From contig NC_087074.1 in assembly GCF_026151205.1 (NCBI RefSeq), positions 10,451,226 to 10,511,225 on the forward strand: DNA of 60,000 bases, in the 5' to 3' direction. This document shows, one piece after another, positions 13,160 through 25,115 of the stretch. Positions within the stretch are counted from its first letter, which is position 1. The number at the start of each line of letters is the position of its first letter. A program made the position numbers and the translations under genes. Source of the DNA: Bolinopsis microptera. Its lineage: Eukaryota; Ctenophora; Tentaculata; Lobata; Bolinopsidae. The notes under the pieces are model-generated. The model was not told where the DNA came from. It searched no databases and worked only from the letters and a program-made list of their open reading frames with translations.

Positions 13160-13662
13160 CCTTAAGAACGACAAATTTAGTCTACCCCGTCTGAGCATTA
13201 CAGATTAAGCTGCAATGCATTACTCAGGAATTTCAATAACATCGGATCCAGAGTTTGTGACTCTGTATCACTAAGTTCTTCAGTACACTGTTCAGTGTTC
13301 AGTTTCTTTTTCACCCTTTTTCGACTTGACCATTTCTGTCGGTACGACGTAGTTTATGTCGATATGAATCAATTAATTTGAATGGAAATGTAATGTCCAA
13401 GAGGAGCAATAGGAATTTGGTACGGTCTTGTACAGTAGGAACGGTGATGTCATTATATTAATTATAAAGCCCTATAAAGTATAAACAATGTAGGAAATGT
13501 TAGCTTAATAATATTCAATAGTCATGTCATATATGCTCTACTGAAATTTCGGTCTCCTTTAATTAGTCGTCAAAAAATTTAGTCTCATGAAATTTGGTTT
13601 ACAACAATTTTAGTCAAACGTTTGACTAAATTCATGGTAGACTAAATTTGTCGTTCTTAAGG
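13160..13662. mobile_element. TA-flanked TIR element, TA|CCTTA family, 503 bp
   Basis: TA|CCTTAAGAACGACAAATTTA at the left is matched by its inverse before AAGG|TA at the right, with at least 27 bp of perfect inverted repeat. The flanking TA pair fits a Tc1/mariner-type TA target duplication. Subterminal DNA is AT-rich and punctuated by AATTTAGTC in both orientations. No transposase; non-autonomous. Confidence 0.85.
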
Positions 13663-13682
13663 TATTATTATTACGTACTCTA

Positions 13683-15094
13683 AATATTCTTTTTTGACAA
13701 ATTATATTGAAATAAACAGGATGAATATTCTTCGTAGAATAATAACTACATCGCTAGTCCTTCTGCATCGCTAGTCGCGAAAGCTTCGAACTGTGAAGAT
13801 CAAATAGAAATTTAGCTGAAAATATTGCCAAAGTAGATGTTTTGTGCGTACCAGGATATCAGCATCTTTGTAAAATAAACTTTAAATTTGATGTGGGAAG
13901 TAAAAGAGTTAACGAGCTGTATCCACTTTGTGTCTTTACTTGTAGTTAGTCGTGATCGCCTGATTTAAATTCTGTCTCTAGAAAATGCTTCAATTTATTT
14001 TTGCATGGTCACTATTCTAACATTAAGCATTGATTGAATGACACCAAAAGAAACATGTAATTTGAAAGATACCATTACCTGCTGGTTTAATACAACAATC
14101 CTTTTGCCGCTGTTTCTATTTATAAACTGTTCATAACCGTGACCATGAACAGCTAGAGCTGTACTGACGTCTTCCAAGTTTAAACATTTGTAAGCTTTTT
14201 TAAACTGCAAATAAAGTAAAATTTGTGTCCTTTAAAAATGATTTCGTCTGCTAGGGATAAAATATCAAAATAGGCACACATTTTAAGTATATTTACTTTT
14301 TATAAAAAGCACATTCAATTTAATAGATATAAAAAATTACTTAACTTGCTTGATTCTGCACTAGTTTGACGATCTTAGACCCGAAATTGAACGGGAGAAT
14401 CGACTTAAAATATACTAAAATTTCCAGAAATATGTTAAAATGTCCCTGATATAAATGATTAAACATAACTTTTTATTTTTCTTATACTAGTGTGTAAAAT
14501 AATAAGTACATTATTAATGATAAATAATGATAACATATTAGTTGTTTCATTTTTATCAAGTTGTAGGTGAGTGGTGAAACGTCATGACGATAACGACCAT
14601 CATTTTGATGACCCTATTGTGGTCATTAGTCAAAGGTAACATTTTATATGGTAAAATCTTTACTAGTCATATTATAATTAAATTATGGACACGGGAGGCT
14701 AATAAACGTTACCACCCAAACGTTTCAGTTAACAATTGATTTATTATTTAAATAATTTTTCTGTTATGACTTACTAATCGATTACTAAGCAATTGCTTTA
14801 AAAGTACAGCCACTGATTGGATAATAAGCTATTAGCTAATTGATTAATTTGCTTATTATCCTAGTAGCAACAATTTTTCGATTAAAATAAAAATGAACCC
14901 TTGTACCATCCTCACAACTGGAGATGTATCAAAATTAGTAATTACTAGTTGGTATTCATGAAAACCAAATTTTCCCACTTTTTATGAAAACGACTTACTG
15001 TCATATCTTTATCGGCGTGTACATCAAATTTAATTAAAATGATTCAATTTTTTTCGAATCAACGTTCTATATCGCATATTTGAGTAATTACTTA
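13683..15094. repeat. Mosaic dispersed repeat, copy B part 2
   Basis: Matches copy A from about 835 to 2262 in the same orientation, starting right after the TIR element. It shares about 240 bp (the 835-1068 part of copy A) with copy B part 1, so that piece is present three times in the window. It carries the second copy of the 126-nt exon-like unit. Confidence 0.85.
14079..14204 (-). CDS. Exon-like unit in repeat copy B, 42 codons, unrecognised
   Basis: Same length and splice signals as 1245-1370: TTTGCAG acceptor, open frame FKKAYKCLNL to VVLNQQ, and a CAG|GTAATGG donor. It differs by a first-residue L to F change and a G to V change in the GHGHG stretch. Equal length and an open frame in both copies hint at recent duplication or selection, but 126 nt is short enough to stay open by chance. 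Confidence 0.4.
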
Positions 15095-15261
15095 TTCGAA
15101 ATAATTGGATCAAGTCAAATTATAGTGCATAGTGATTGGCCTTTCAAATTACAGTTTTCCTGAAAAGAAAGTGATCGCTCTAATACTCTAATAATTGAGA
15201 TATCAAGTAAACATACTATGACAATTGGGATAAAAATAATAAAAAGTGAGTGCTGTCACAT

Positions 15262-15562
15262 CGGCCGGGTGGTTTAGTGGTTTTAATAAATTTGCTTCTC
15301 ACGCGGACGACTGGGATTTGATTCCCAGTTGGGACCAATTCGGTATGATGCGGTTCGGCAACCAAACCATGGTCTGATGATTTCATTAGAGCTTTGAAAA
15401 AACTTATAAAAATAATATTTTTAAATTTTCAAAATTTTGTCAAGTCTCAAAAAATGTTTAATAAAGTAAAAAATAAAGTGAAAAATGTTCGAAAAATTCT
15501 CGAGCCAATAAACATTTTTATGATTTTTGGTAATTAGCTAATTAACTAATTAGTAATTATCA
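15262..15562 (+). repeat. tRNA-Glu-derived SINE, copy 1
   Basis: The head at 15262-15336 folds as a tRNA. It has an A-box-like GGTTTAGTGG, an anticodon stem TTTGC/GCGGA around the loop TTCTCAC (anticodon CTC, glutamate), and a T-stem CTGGG...CCCAG holding the B-box-like GGGATTTGATTCC. An AT-rich body follows, containing GTCAAGTCTCAAAAAATG and GGTAATTAGCTAATTA near the end. It is shared with the copy at 16345-16655. Confidence 0.8.
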
Positions 15563-15889
15563 AATTATCTGATTGTCTGACGTGAACATTTTTCGGAAAA
15601 AAGTTTTTCTCGTCGATAAGATAAACACCCTCGATTAATTTGTAACCTTCTACGATTAGATGTTCACAGCTGAAGATATTTGACAAACAAGAAAGGTGGT
15701 AAAAAGTGGCAAAAGTATAAAAAGTGGCCTTTTTAAAAAAATCTTTTTTTTTAAAAGAGAGGCTGGGCCAAGATAGCCCACGAGAGGATAGTATTGAGAT
15801 GCTCTGCCTACCTCTGGGGTGTCCTGGGATAGTTGCCGGTGAAATCAGAGTGATTGGTGGAGGATGGATGTAAGAAGTGATATGAGTCA

Positions 15890-16330
15890 AAAATGATTCC
15901 CGCTTAAATGCCAGCTGGGTTTGGAAAGTAAAACGAGACGAGACACTAGACAGCATATAAGATAATACTTTAAGTCACCCCGTCTGATTCCAGCTCTTCC
16001 GGCAAAATTAAGCGTTTGGTGCGGTTTGTGAAATGACCATTGTGGTGATGTGTTGGTTGTCGAATTGTCATTGACAGAGAGGTAGTAGTCCTGGAATATT
16101 GACCTCAAATTTGGGCAATGCGGGACACTGTCCAAGGAAGTTGAGACAGTTTCCTCTCCGGTCGCCGCACATAGACAAGCACTGGTGTTTTGATTTGCAA
16201 AGGAGTGAAGGTTGTTTGTTTAAGCCGCAGTGACCCGTGATGAGGTGAACTGCAGTTTTGGTAATCTTGTCTGTTGTTGCTGGAGTGTAGTGGTATGTTG
16301 AGGTTTTTGATGATTTTTGGCGTGCTTGTG
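15890..16330 (-). pseudogene. LINE (non-LTR retrotransposon) ORF2 C-terminal remnant
   Basis: On the minus strand from about 16290 the frame reads KITKTAVHLITGHCGLNKQ, followed by paired cysteines and FLGQCPAL. This is the C-terminal GHC-x-LN ... C..C ... CPAL region found after the RT/RNase H of many R1/Jockey-type LINEs. A frameshift near 16120 moves it to the frame NLRSIFQDYY. The rest of the element is missing. It lies between the two SINE copies. Confidence 0.65.
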
Positions 16331-16344
16331 GCCGAGTGTCAGTT

Positions 16345-16655
16345 TGGTGTTGTTGGGACAGTCGGGTGTGTTTAGTGCGTTTTAATACATTTGCTTCTCA
16401 CGCGGGACGACCTGGGGATTTGATTCAGTTGGGAACAATTCGGTATGATGCGGTTCGGCAACCAAACCATGGTCTGCATGATATCATTGTAGCTTTGGAA
16501 AAACTTTATAAAAAATAATATTTTTTTAAATTTAAAATTTTGTCAAGTCTCAAAAAATGTTTAATAAAGTAAAAATAAGTGAAAAATTTTACGAAAATCT
16601 CGAGCCAATAACCATTTTTATGATTTTTGGTAATTAGCTAATTAGCCTAAAAAAG
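16345..16655 (+). repeat. tRNA-Glu-derived SINE, copy 2
   Basis: A degraded copy of 15262-15562: GTGTTTAGTGCG at the A box, TTGCTTCTCACGCGG at the anticodon arm (CTC), and a damaged B box GGGGATTTGATTCAG. The same body follows, with CAAACCATGGTCTG and the same GGTAATTAGCTAATTAG end. Confidence 0.8.
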
Positions 16656-19600
16656 TGCCAGCAGTCATGCATTCATGCAGGGATTTTTAGCTAGGCACGG
16701 CCCAGTTTGACAAGCTAAAAATTTAGAAAAAAAAAAATTGAACTGTGACATCCGTGCGCGATGTGCCTGAGGAGTTGTCAGTATCCTTGGCACGTCCTAT
16801 AAAAGTATAAACACACTAGTACTATGGTCATTACATCTGACCGCACCATGACAATTGACAACAGTCATGGTTACAAAAGTCATCGTATGGTCGGGCCCTT
16901 AAATTCTAAGAATAAACTTGGGCGCATCTTACAATTCCTTTACCAATTTTGCTACAACACTGAACACCTCCTCCTTAAATTCATGATAACATAAATCGTT
17001 ACAATTAACACTAACAGGTTGGTTACCAGTGCAGCAAGATGTGAAAATAGAGTGGGATCTTGAGTCGACACCTTTAGAAATTAAAATAATGTGAGCTGGG
17101 GAGTGACGTAAGTGGCAGTGATCTTTATCAGCTGAGAAGAGATTGCAGGATCAGTTCTGGCTCAAATTTCGAGTTTCTGAGATAAAATACACGTCGGCTT
17201 GTTATAGGGTTTTACTCATTTCTATTGATCCCCCTCTGCTCGTGACAAGGTTTGGCGAATTTACTCAAACCAGATGCAGGTGTAAGAGTAAGTGATCACT
17301 GTACGAGGTGGAGGTGCTCAACACCATGTTTCAGACAACGTGTGAAGCTAATGATGGAGCGATACTGGGACAGGACCGTTGGCAAAGATAAAGTCTTATC
17401 ATGGACACAGATCTGAATACTACAGACCACAACAGGTGGACTAATATTAATAACAACAAAGCATTGGTGTAAAAAAGTAACAATAACGTTTAATTTATAA
17501 ATAACACCTTGCTGATTTTTTGTAAGCTGTGATTTGTGTTTTCTGTTTTATTTCAAGTGTGTTATTTAAATAATATAACAACATATATAGGATTGTGCGG
17601 TATTAGTTTTCGAAACAATATAAAGCTGTTAGCACAGTCATTGAAATAGCTAAAGATAATGCGAAGGATTCATTACGACGACCGAAATTTGGCGGTCGTA
17701 AATTATTGGCGAAATTTTCGGAAAACGCCACAATTTGTACGTTATAAATGATGTTTTGTAAGGTAGTTTCTTTATGATCAAATTTGGAATGTTACCAATT
17801 AGCAGGCTATAATCGTTTTTGAATTGCACAGATTTTATTTCAGCTTATGTTTGGATCCCCCAGCAACATATACATAGCTAGGATGTGACATAAAAAAGAG
17901 CATTGTATAGTTTAAATATTCAGATTTGGGAATTGAATTTTAAATTCTCTTATTCGATAACATTAGTGGTGTTCAGCTTTAAGATAAATGATTAAGATGT
18001 GGTTCCACAAACATAGCTGTTCGTCTTTATCACCCAAGAAACTTTGTTACATTGAATTCTTTTCTGCTATTACTCAGTTCTACAAGTACACCTTAATTTT
18101 CCGCTTTATGAGTTACTTCTCTCCTTTTGTGATGGAAGCAGACACCAGTGGACTGTCCGCAACTTGTAGGCTTGCGAAATAGCTCTCATTTATCTGTGGA
18201 CCAGGATATTTGTATCGCCTTACCTAGCCAACCGGCTTAGTCGTAATGGGATCCGTAAAAACAGACTTGATCTGTTATAGTTCTACATAGTAATGTTCTA
18301 AAACAAATGTCCAATTTCATCTAGACAATAAATAAAGAATATGATATGTGTTAACACATGCTCAATTATTACGACAAGTTATATGTATTAATTTAGATGT
18401 TTTGATGCCTCATGATGATCAATCACGCAATCGAAATGGTGTAAACAGGATTTAAACGTATAAAACAGTTGCTAAATTAATAATATCCGGCCTAACTTGT
18501 ACAAATCCTTCTCTGCACACGGAGGGGTTAGTTATTAGGAACATCTTCAGAGTCTCGAGTTGCAACACTCAAAGCTGTCCAGGTAATTCAATCGTTTTAT
18601 TTGTTTTTAACGAGATGGGATCTTCAGTTAATAAATAACAAGTTATATGGGGTGTAAAACACAAGGCCTAAAATTATTCGAACGTTATATGGATACTTTA
18701 GGATGTTCTGATGCGGTTTCTCTAGGAATTGGTGGGTATTGATAACTGCCCTATAATTGCTGATCTGCTGTTTAACTTTATATCTAAAATAACTTGTTAC
18801 ATTACTGTTTTAAACAAAAAAAAAGTTTTAAATTATTCAAAGGCTCAGTGAATGTAGTTTTAGGAAAGTTCAATCATTCTGTTCTGTACAATACTTAGAA
18901 CGTGTATCTTGGTTATTCTTAATTATTTAATTTACTGTTTGCAAACGTAATACTATGACATAATGGCTATCGCTACATTGACACTGGACAAGGATCATCA
19001 TTTCCTCGCCAAAGACAATTTTTCAGCGAGTAGATATTACCAAATAAGTTATGATGTTTTCATCGACGTGTGGACGGGGGATGTCGGTAGTTTCGTGCAA
19101 AATGCCGGGTAGCCAGGACTTTTATTTATTAATGGACAATATGTTCATTGGAAGTGGTGAGATTTTGGTTACACATTACAAAATATTAACAAGCATGTTC
19201 AGACGTTCTCACACAGAAAATTTTATTTTTGTAAGCACTATAAGGTTACAACTACAAGTTTTCATTTTTGTGAATTGTTAACTTAGTGCCTTAGTTAACA
19301 GGTTTAGTATTCCTTATATGAAATGTAGTAGATTATATAAGATCAATCTAACAATCATAAACATCATTGGTTAAAGAGCAGGATTCGGACGGTTTTAAGG
19401 CAAGATTTGGTAAACTTGTGCAATCAGAATATGATACCTATTTTTACTGTGTCCTAAAACGTAATAATTCAGGCTCACTATGATAGACGAATCGTCATAG
19501 GATGATGAATAATTTTGCAGTGCCAGTATTTTGTCGGTTTGATTCGATTTTATTTACCCATTTAATTAAATTTTTTAACATTGAAGAAAACAAATGAACG

Positions 19601-19789
19601 TTTAACGTACGGGTGTCAAGCGAACTAGGATATCGAATAGTTGTAAATACTTGTTTATAGTTCCTTAATGTAATATAAGATTTGTGTCGTTCTTGTCTTG
19701 AATAATAGTCAAAGCCTATAGATAGAACATGCCGATATCTTTCCGAATGAGGTATCTGTTTTTAAATTTTATTTCCTTTTCGTCAATAG
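16656..19789. other. Intergenic, no gene supported
   Basis: AT-rich, with short unrecognised ORFs only. About 17640-17763 on the minus strand closely matches 31901-32030 of a TA-flanked TIR element and ends GTAAGG|TA, so it is a solo right end of that family. The other end was not located. A small palindromic patch around 17680-17730 belongs to it. Confidence 0.55.
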
Positions 19790-19898
19790 ATGAAGTGAAG
19801 AAGATGATGAAAGTGAACAGGGAGACAACCAGACTACTCTGCTGCAGCAGCCCTGTGAAAGTTCAGCTCAATTTACCTCGTCGTCTTCAGCTGTTTGA
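19790..19898 (+). CDS. Possible acidic terminal exon (weak)
   Basis: After a pyrimidine-rich stretch ending CAATAG, a frame reads SEEDDESEQGDNQTT, then a Gln/Ser-rich tail SSSSAV and TGA at 19896. An alternative frame from the same acceptor is also open to a TAG. The acidic composition is suggestive only. No upstream partner exon was found. Confidence 0.2.
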
Positions 19899-20794
19899 TT
19901 GTCAATAGGAGACTTTAAAAAATTGTTTTGGGACTGAATGGTTATACGGTACAAAAAAAGATCTTAATGGTGTTTTTATCGGGGATGTGATAGAAAAATT
20001 ATAACTCAAAAACCGACGAATCTATTAAATTTATAATCTATAAATAAACTTTTGTATTTAAACTTTTAATATTTTAGACAACTTTTATGTTTTATAAAAG
20101 ATTAAAAGAAAGAGACTGCGAATTGGTAATTATTGTTATTCATTATATGTTTATTCTGAATACTTATTATATTTATTGTAATATAAATTTTTTCCCCGAT
20201 CATGACCTCTTGTGTCAGGGACTAGGAACGTGAAGAAGCTTTTTTATTAATGGACCCGAGTTAAAATGTTATGCATTGTTATGAGGATGAGTGTCACATC
20301 ACAGCTATAGCTTACACCAAAATCATCAACACTGAGACCATGGACACTTGTACCGGTCACCAAATTAACGACCACCAAAGATCTGAGTTTCCACTGGGAG
20401 AAAATATCGAATGATAATTAATTGATTAGAAGCAAGTAAAAGACTGTATCAGATTATTGATTAAGAATGTATTAATTGATTTGAATCAACCATAGAAATT
20501 ATAAATTCTAAATTAGAAAATTAGAAATAAGAAATAAAAAATTGGAAATTAGAAATTAGAAATTAAAAATTAGAAATTAGGAAAGATCATTACAAAATTA
20601 CATTGTGTTCAGATCCAATCAGTTTAATGAAAGTTATTCAAAACAAACAAATATAATATCGTAGATATAATTTATGGTTTCAAAGTGTGCACGGAATATG
20701 GATACTAAGTGAGCTACATTTAGGAAATCTTTCACGGAATAGATTATAAACAAAATTTCTGGTCTCAAAAAAGTAACCCTCATTAAATAATTTA
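19899..20794. other. Intergenic with AATTAGAA-type simple repeat
   Basis: About 20505-20580 is a degenerate run of AATTAGAA/GAAATTAA units. Nothing else was recognised. Confidence 0.6.
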
Positions 20795-21660
20795 CTATAT
20801 TGGACTATTCGTGTGTTGTGAAGGTCTGGGCTGTTTTCTTTGTTGCTTTATTGTAGACAGGACATCTTTAGCAAAAGGACTTCGTCTTTTTTTTAATGAT
20901 GTCACTAAAAGGAGCTCGTTCAGGAGGTATATGGTGATTCTGTATGGAGCAGCAGATGAGAAGTGGCAAGCTCTGTGAAGATGCTTGAATTTTTTCCGCC
21001 ATAAGCCCCGTTCGATATTAGTTTTGGGAGCTTGTCCGAGCATGTCGCCATGTGGTACATCGGGATTTTTGTGATTTTTTTTTCGGGTAACAGATGGTAT
21101 GGTTTAATCAGCTGCTTGTAAACTTCGTTGTAGACTGAAGCTTTCTGTTTTCAAGTCGAGCTTTTTCCCAACTTTTGTTGGAACCAATTTTCTCAGTTAA
21201 CTTTCCAACGATTTGGCTGTTTGGCATGGGACTTTCCTTAAGACAATTGTTCGCATAATTGCTCCTGGGTCAAATGCGTCGGTCACCAGTGGCGTAACGA
21301 AGGGCCCTGCTGACCGTGTTGCAGGGGGCGCGTCTTAGGGGGCGCCAAATTGTCGTTTGAATGTGGGACAATTTCGAAAAAACTTAATAAAGTCTAGCAA
21401 AACTGCCGCGTTTTGCTCAGATACCCATTTTTTAGAGATTTTTACCGGCGTATCCTCTGAAATCACCTAATTTGTCAATTCTAGGGAGGGGCACCAAACG
21501 GGGAGGGGGGCGCAACAGGGGGCGCCTTTTCGGCAGGGGGGCGCCAAAGGCACGTACGCCACTGGTCGGTCAGCCGTCTGATGTTCGGAACCAGGTCAGC
21601 TCTAGGTTTCTTTGCTTTACGAAAGCATGGCGAACAATCTGTACTTTCGAGAACTCTAAA
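20795..21660 (-). pseudogene. Unrecognised ORF relic interrupted by a hAT MITE
   Basis: A minus-strand reading runs from about 21640 (RADLVPNIRRLT) across the MITE insertion into AFDPGAIMRTIVLRKVP, then on with two stops into MLGQAPKTNIERGLWRKKFK and TSLKKRRSPFAKDVLS near 20880. Omitting the MITE and one copy of its 8-bp duplication keeps the frame, so this was probably one coding unit. I do not recognise the family. Stops show that it is dead. Confidence 0.4.
21286..21564. mobile_element. hAT-type MITE, 279 bp
   Basis: Ends are CCAGTGGCGTAAC at the left and GTACGCCACTG at the right. The 8-bp duplication GTCGGTCA lies at 21278-21285 and 21565-21572. The interior is rich in GGGGCGCC-like motifs. 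CAGTGGCG ends with an 8-bp duplication fit a non-autonomous hAT element. The glycine/arginine-rich 115-codon ORF that starts in it is not a gene. Confidence 0.8.
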
Positions 21661-21899
21661 TTTAATTTTGCAATGAAATTAGAAAATTATAAAAAGCATT
21701 TAAAAGAAACTGAAGATATAATACTGACCCTGTTTGAGTGCTCAAAGAGAATAATAGGGGTTGAAGTCGATAGTTTTGGGTTTTCTTTTCACTCCATTAT
21801 TGGTCCCGATCTGACATAACTAAAAGCCAGATGAGGGCTTTAACAAGAGTGTTAAGAACACGATTCAGCTTTAGCTGGCATATCAAACGTTTTTTCCTG

Positions 21900-22230
21900 A
21901 TAATTTTATGGATCTTCATCACCGTACATATCTTGGTAACAAAAATGGGCTTCGGTCCCGACCCACTGATTATATTTTCTATAAACACCGGATACGGCTG
22001 TGGAACGAGGGTCGGTGTATTGATTCACCAGATGATAGAAAATTAAAAGTGTACTTCTGTGATTCTGATGTGAAGCAAGCTTTTAGGCCTGGATAGTGAC
22101 AAAAGTGATCGATGAGAGAACCGGTGGGTGTGTTGGTTATTCTAAATCTGAAGAGGGATCTATCACGAATGAATCTGATCTCTTCATCTGCAAGAATGTG
22201 ACGCCAGCGGGGTGTTTGTTACTTTGATTT
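21900..22230 (+). pseudogene. Ricin-B-like lectin fragment (degenerate)
   Basis: A frame at 21990-22096 reads LWNEGRCIDSPDD, then VYFCDSDVKQAF, stopping at TAG. Shifting frame, VIDERTGGCVGYSKSEEG and LFICKNVTP follow to about 22220. Alternation of C-I/L-D, V-x-x-C and Q-x-F is the pattern of a beta-trefoil ricin-type lectin repeat, and glycosyltransferases of the GalNAc class can carry such modules. It sits just upstream of the glycosyltransferase pseudogene in the same orientation and may be part of the same dead gene. Confidence 0.4.
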
Positions 22231-22319
22231 AATCAATGGTTCTATATAAGCTCAGGTCATCCACAAAAACTCTCACTCAGTTCAGCCCACACTCCATGTC
22301 ATAACTTTTAATTCCTGTC

Positions 22320-23330
22320 GATGATAAAGACAAAAAAGTCTGCATCAACAGTGCAGTTGGTTTTACCAACATAGACGACATAAGATCTCGAGTAATCCTA
22401 TCAGAGGAATCGTTTTTCCAAGAGGATAGGAAAAAACTTGAAAAACGCAGCGATACACCCAGCGAGATTTTTGTGACTTCAAAGCCTGTAGGGTTCAAAC
22501 AGACGAATATCTCGATAAAGAGCCAACGGATCAAATACAAAATTATTGGGAATGTGTAACTCTAGCAGTTAAAAACTGCCGTAGGCCCCATTTTAGTTGT
22601 CGTTTAGGCACAGTCAGTCAGGGATAGTTATGGGATTTGACTTGCGATAGCTTGCTACGACGACGGGGCCAAATGATGACTCGAGGTTATGAGCGAATCA
22701 GAGATCGGTTTCGGTCAGTATCCGTTATTGACGTACGTTGTCAGTGACGATGAGGGATTGGGAATAGCACGAGGGGCGCAACACAGCCCTAAACTGTGTG
22801 AAACAAAATATTTCTTTCATTTTGGATTGACGACGTTGCTGTTTAGAAACAAAAACATGCCAAACGCAAACCATGATTGACATTTGGACACGACGATGCA
22901 CACTTTGTTGGTGGTCAGCTACTTGGAAGGGATTTTGCAGTTTAATAAGTTTGGATATTTCGGTGGAACCTCAGAAGATTTGGATATTCCTGGAACTTGT
23001 TGCAAAGTTAACAAACCGTCCGGAACTACCCGCTGTGTTTGAGATGCGAGCATAACTCAATACATGGATGGTGGGGGGTGGGACACTGAATTACTGACTT
23101 AAGGAGGCTTCAGCGTCTGAGTATTGATGCGCTGTCTCCATAGAACTCTATCGCATAGTCTGCCATTTTTCGTGTCGTTGAATCCGTTGTCAGCTCGGAG
23201 TTAGGCTATATCATAAGTCATGGCTGGTCCTCCCCTACTCTGCACCCCATGAGATGGATGGCAAGGACAGCGCCTATTCCACAAATGAGGAGATGGGCTC
23301 CTGAGCTGAAGGTTTTTTAGCACCTCCACA
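22320..23330 (+). pseudogene. Glycosyltransferase (GT12-like) pseudogene
   Basis: This is a degraded copy of 7143-7960. GTCTGCATCAAC at 22338 and RSRVILSEESFFQED at about 22390 match the intact gene, and YPLLTYVVSDDE at 22719 is kept. The DDD catalytic triplet is lost and frameshifts occur every 50-100 bases. An unrelated piece of about 170 bases (about 23075-23247) interrupts the copy, which resumes at ATGGATGGCAAGGACAG and fades after CTGAGCTGAAGG at 23317. Upstream of the shared exon start it reads DDKDKK where the intact locus has a putative intron. Confidence 0.85.
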
Positions 23331-23339
23331 ACCTATCAG

Positions 23340-25115
23340 GGTTAGGAGGTAAAACATGGGGGCCTCATAGACTGAATAAAATCTGGAAATCCCAAACTTT
23401 CTATATTTCCGCGGAATAACAAACAATGTTTGAGTTTACTTTACAAATATACGTACCAATCATTTATTATAAGCGTGATAACATCTAGTAAATGAGGTGT
23501 TACTAACGGAATTTATTTAATGTAGTTTGAGGAGTCCTCACTTTCCTCACGTCCACGAATGGCGTTTTTTTGTCGTATAATTAAATACGGTTGAAAATAA
23601 CACTCTCGTCAACATATTGAAAGTTTATTTTCTGATCTACTTAATATTATACTAAAACCTACTTGAACTTTTATCATTTTAATCATTTGTATTCTAATCG
23701 TAGCTCAAACAACTTATACATCATTCATGCTTTTTGTATCTAACAGTAACATCAATCTAAAACATCTGTATCTGTAACTCTGTAAGACAAAATATTACAA
23801 AACGTATGTCTAGTCTCGGTAAAACAGAGATTACTGTGAATTCTACAATAATATGATTGTTTTTACTTCCACTAATCAAACAACTCGATTTGTCAAATAT
23901 CTTGATCGACATTTCAGGGGTGATTCAAAAGAATTTTCGTATTTTTAATGTTCTAAAATTTGACAACTTCCATTAGTTTCGTTGCAGATCTTCTCCTCGT
24001 GAGTAATCGTATTCCGGAGATGGTCCCTTAATTCTGAGGGAGATACAATCGGAAGTTGGAAATTCTTTGGTTTCTTCATTTATTCTCACAGCAGCCACAC
24101 ATTATGACTCTGACCTGATAAGTACATCGCATTAAGTGGGGCTAGTGCGTTACAATTATGTTTAGCAATAGCCACTTAGATGATTGCTGCTTTCTTCTTT
24201 ACATGTTTTCACTGGGGGCGCGCTTCAGCTGTTCATAACCGTCGCATTATAGCCTGGGGTCCCGGCTAGGAAATTCAGGTTTATTATATTTTTTGTCGCA
24301 TCGATATCTGTGAGAATTAGCCGATAACGCGGTCATAATTGATTTTACAATCTTTTCATTATTTTGAAGGTATTTACCCTGGCTTTAGTAGCTTTGCTGG
24401 AGGACTTGATTGCGCTGATGTAAAGTCGGGAGGGATCGAGGTTTGATGATTCCTAGCTTCAGGTCAGTGGCTTACCGTATTTCAGCGCCTACCAAAGAAT
24501 GTTTCAGTACGATAAGGCATCATTTAATCTTTTAATAATTATATATGTACAATTACAAATCGGAAATATCATCAAAAGATTAAATACGTTAACAGCCGTA
24601 CCTCGATACCACACAGTTTGTTAGTATATGGCTTTCAGGCTTGTGGAGAAATTTAATGCAAATTTGTGACATTCGTAGATGAGTAGAAGCTATACCTCAA
24701 GCAATCGCAGCTATTTACTACCTGAACCTCTATTTACCATGGGTCAAGTTAATTAACAACATATCTGGAAATTGTTAAAGTATTAACTCAGGTTAAGATC
24801 TGTATCTAACACAACTCAGTTTATTACTGAAACTTCGACTATAGGAGTGAGACTGGTCTTTTTGGACAGCTTGCTCTTATAGTGTCCTTAAGCCTGTATT
24901 CAAAGCGGCTGAAAAATGAAGTTAATGTAATTAGGTCTTAAATTCTCAAGTCACGTCGCCTGACAGTAAGTTATTAGATAAACATGTGTTCTAACTGTAT
25001 ACCTACAGTGCTTACATGTAGTTACAATGGGGTTACCCATCATAAAAAACCTACAGGTTTCATTCTCCATTAAAGCGCAGGCTCAAAACTTGATTGCATC
25101 TCAAAATTATGGTTA
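23340..25115. other. Intergenic, no gene supported
   Basis: AT-rich unique-looking DNA. No ORF above noise and no repeat recognised beyond short A/T runs. Confidence 0.4.

Noticed and set aside
21472-21819. Gly/Arg-rich ORF of 115 codons resembling an RGG protein.
   Set aside because: Its start lies in the GC-rich interior of a hAT MITE and it runs out through the target duplication.
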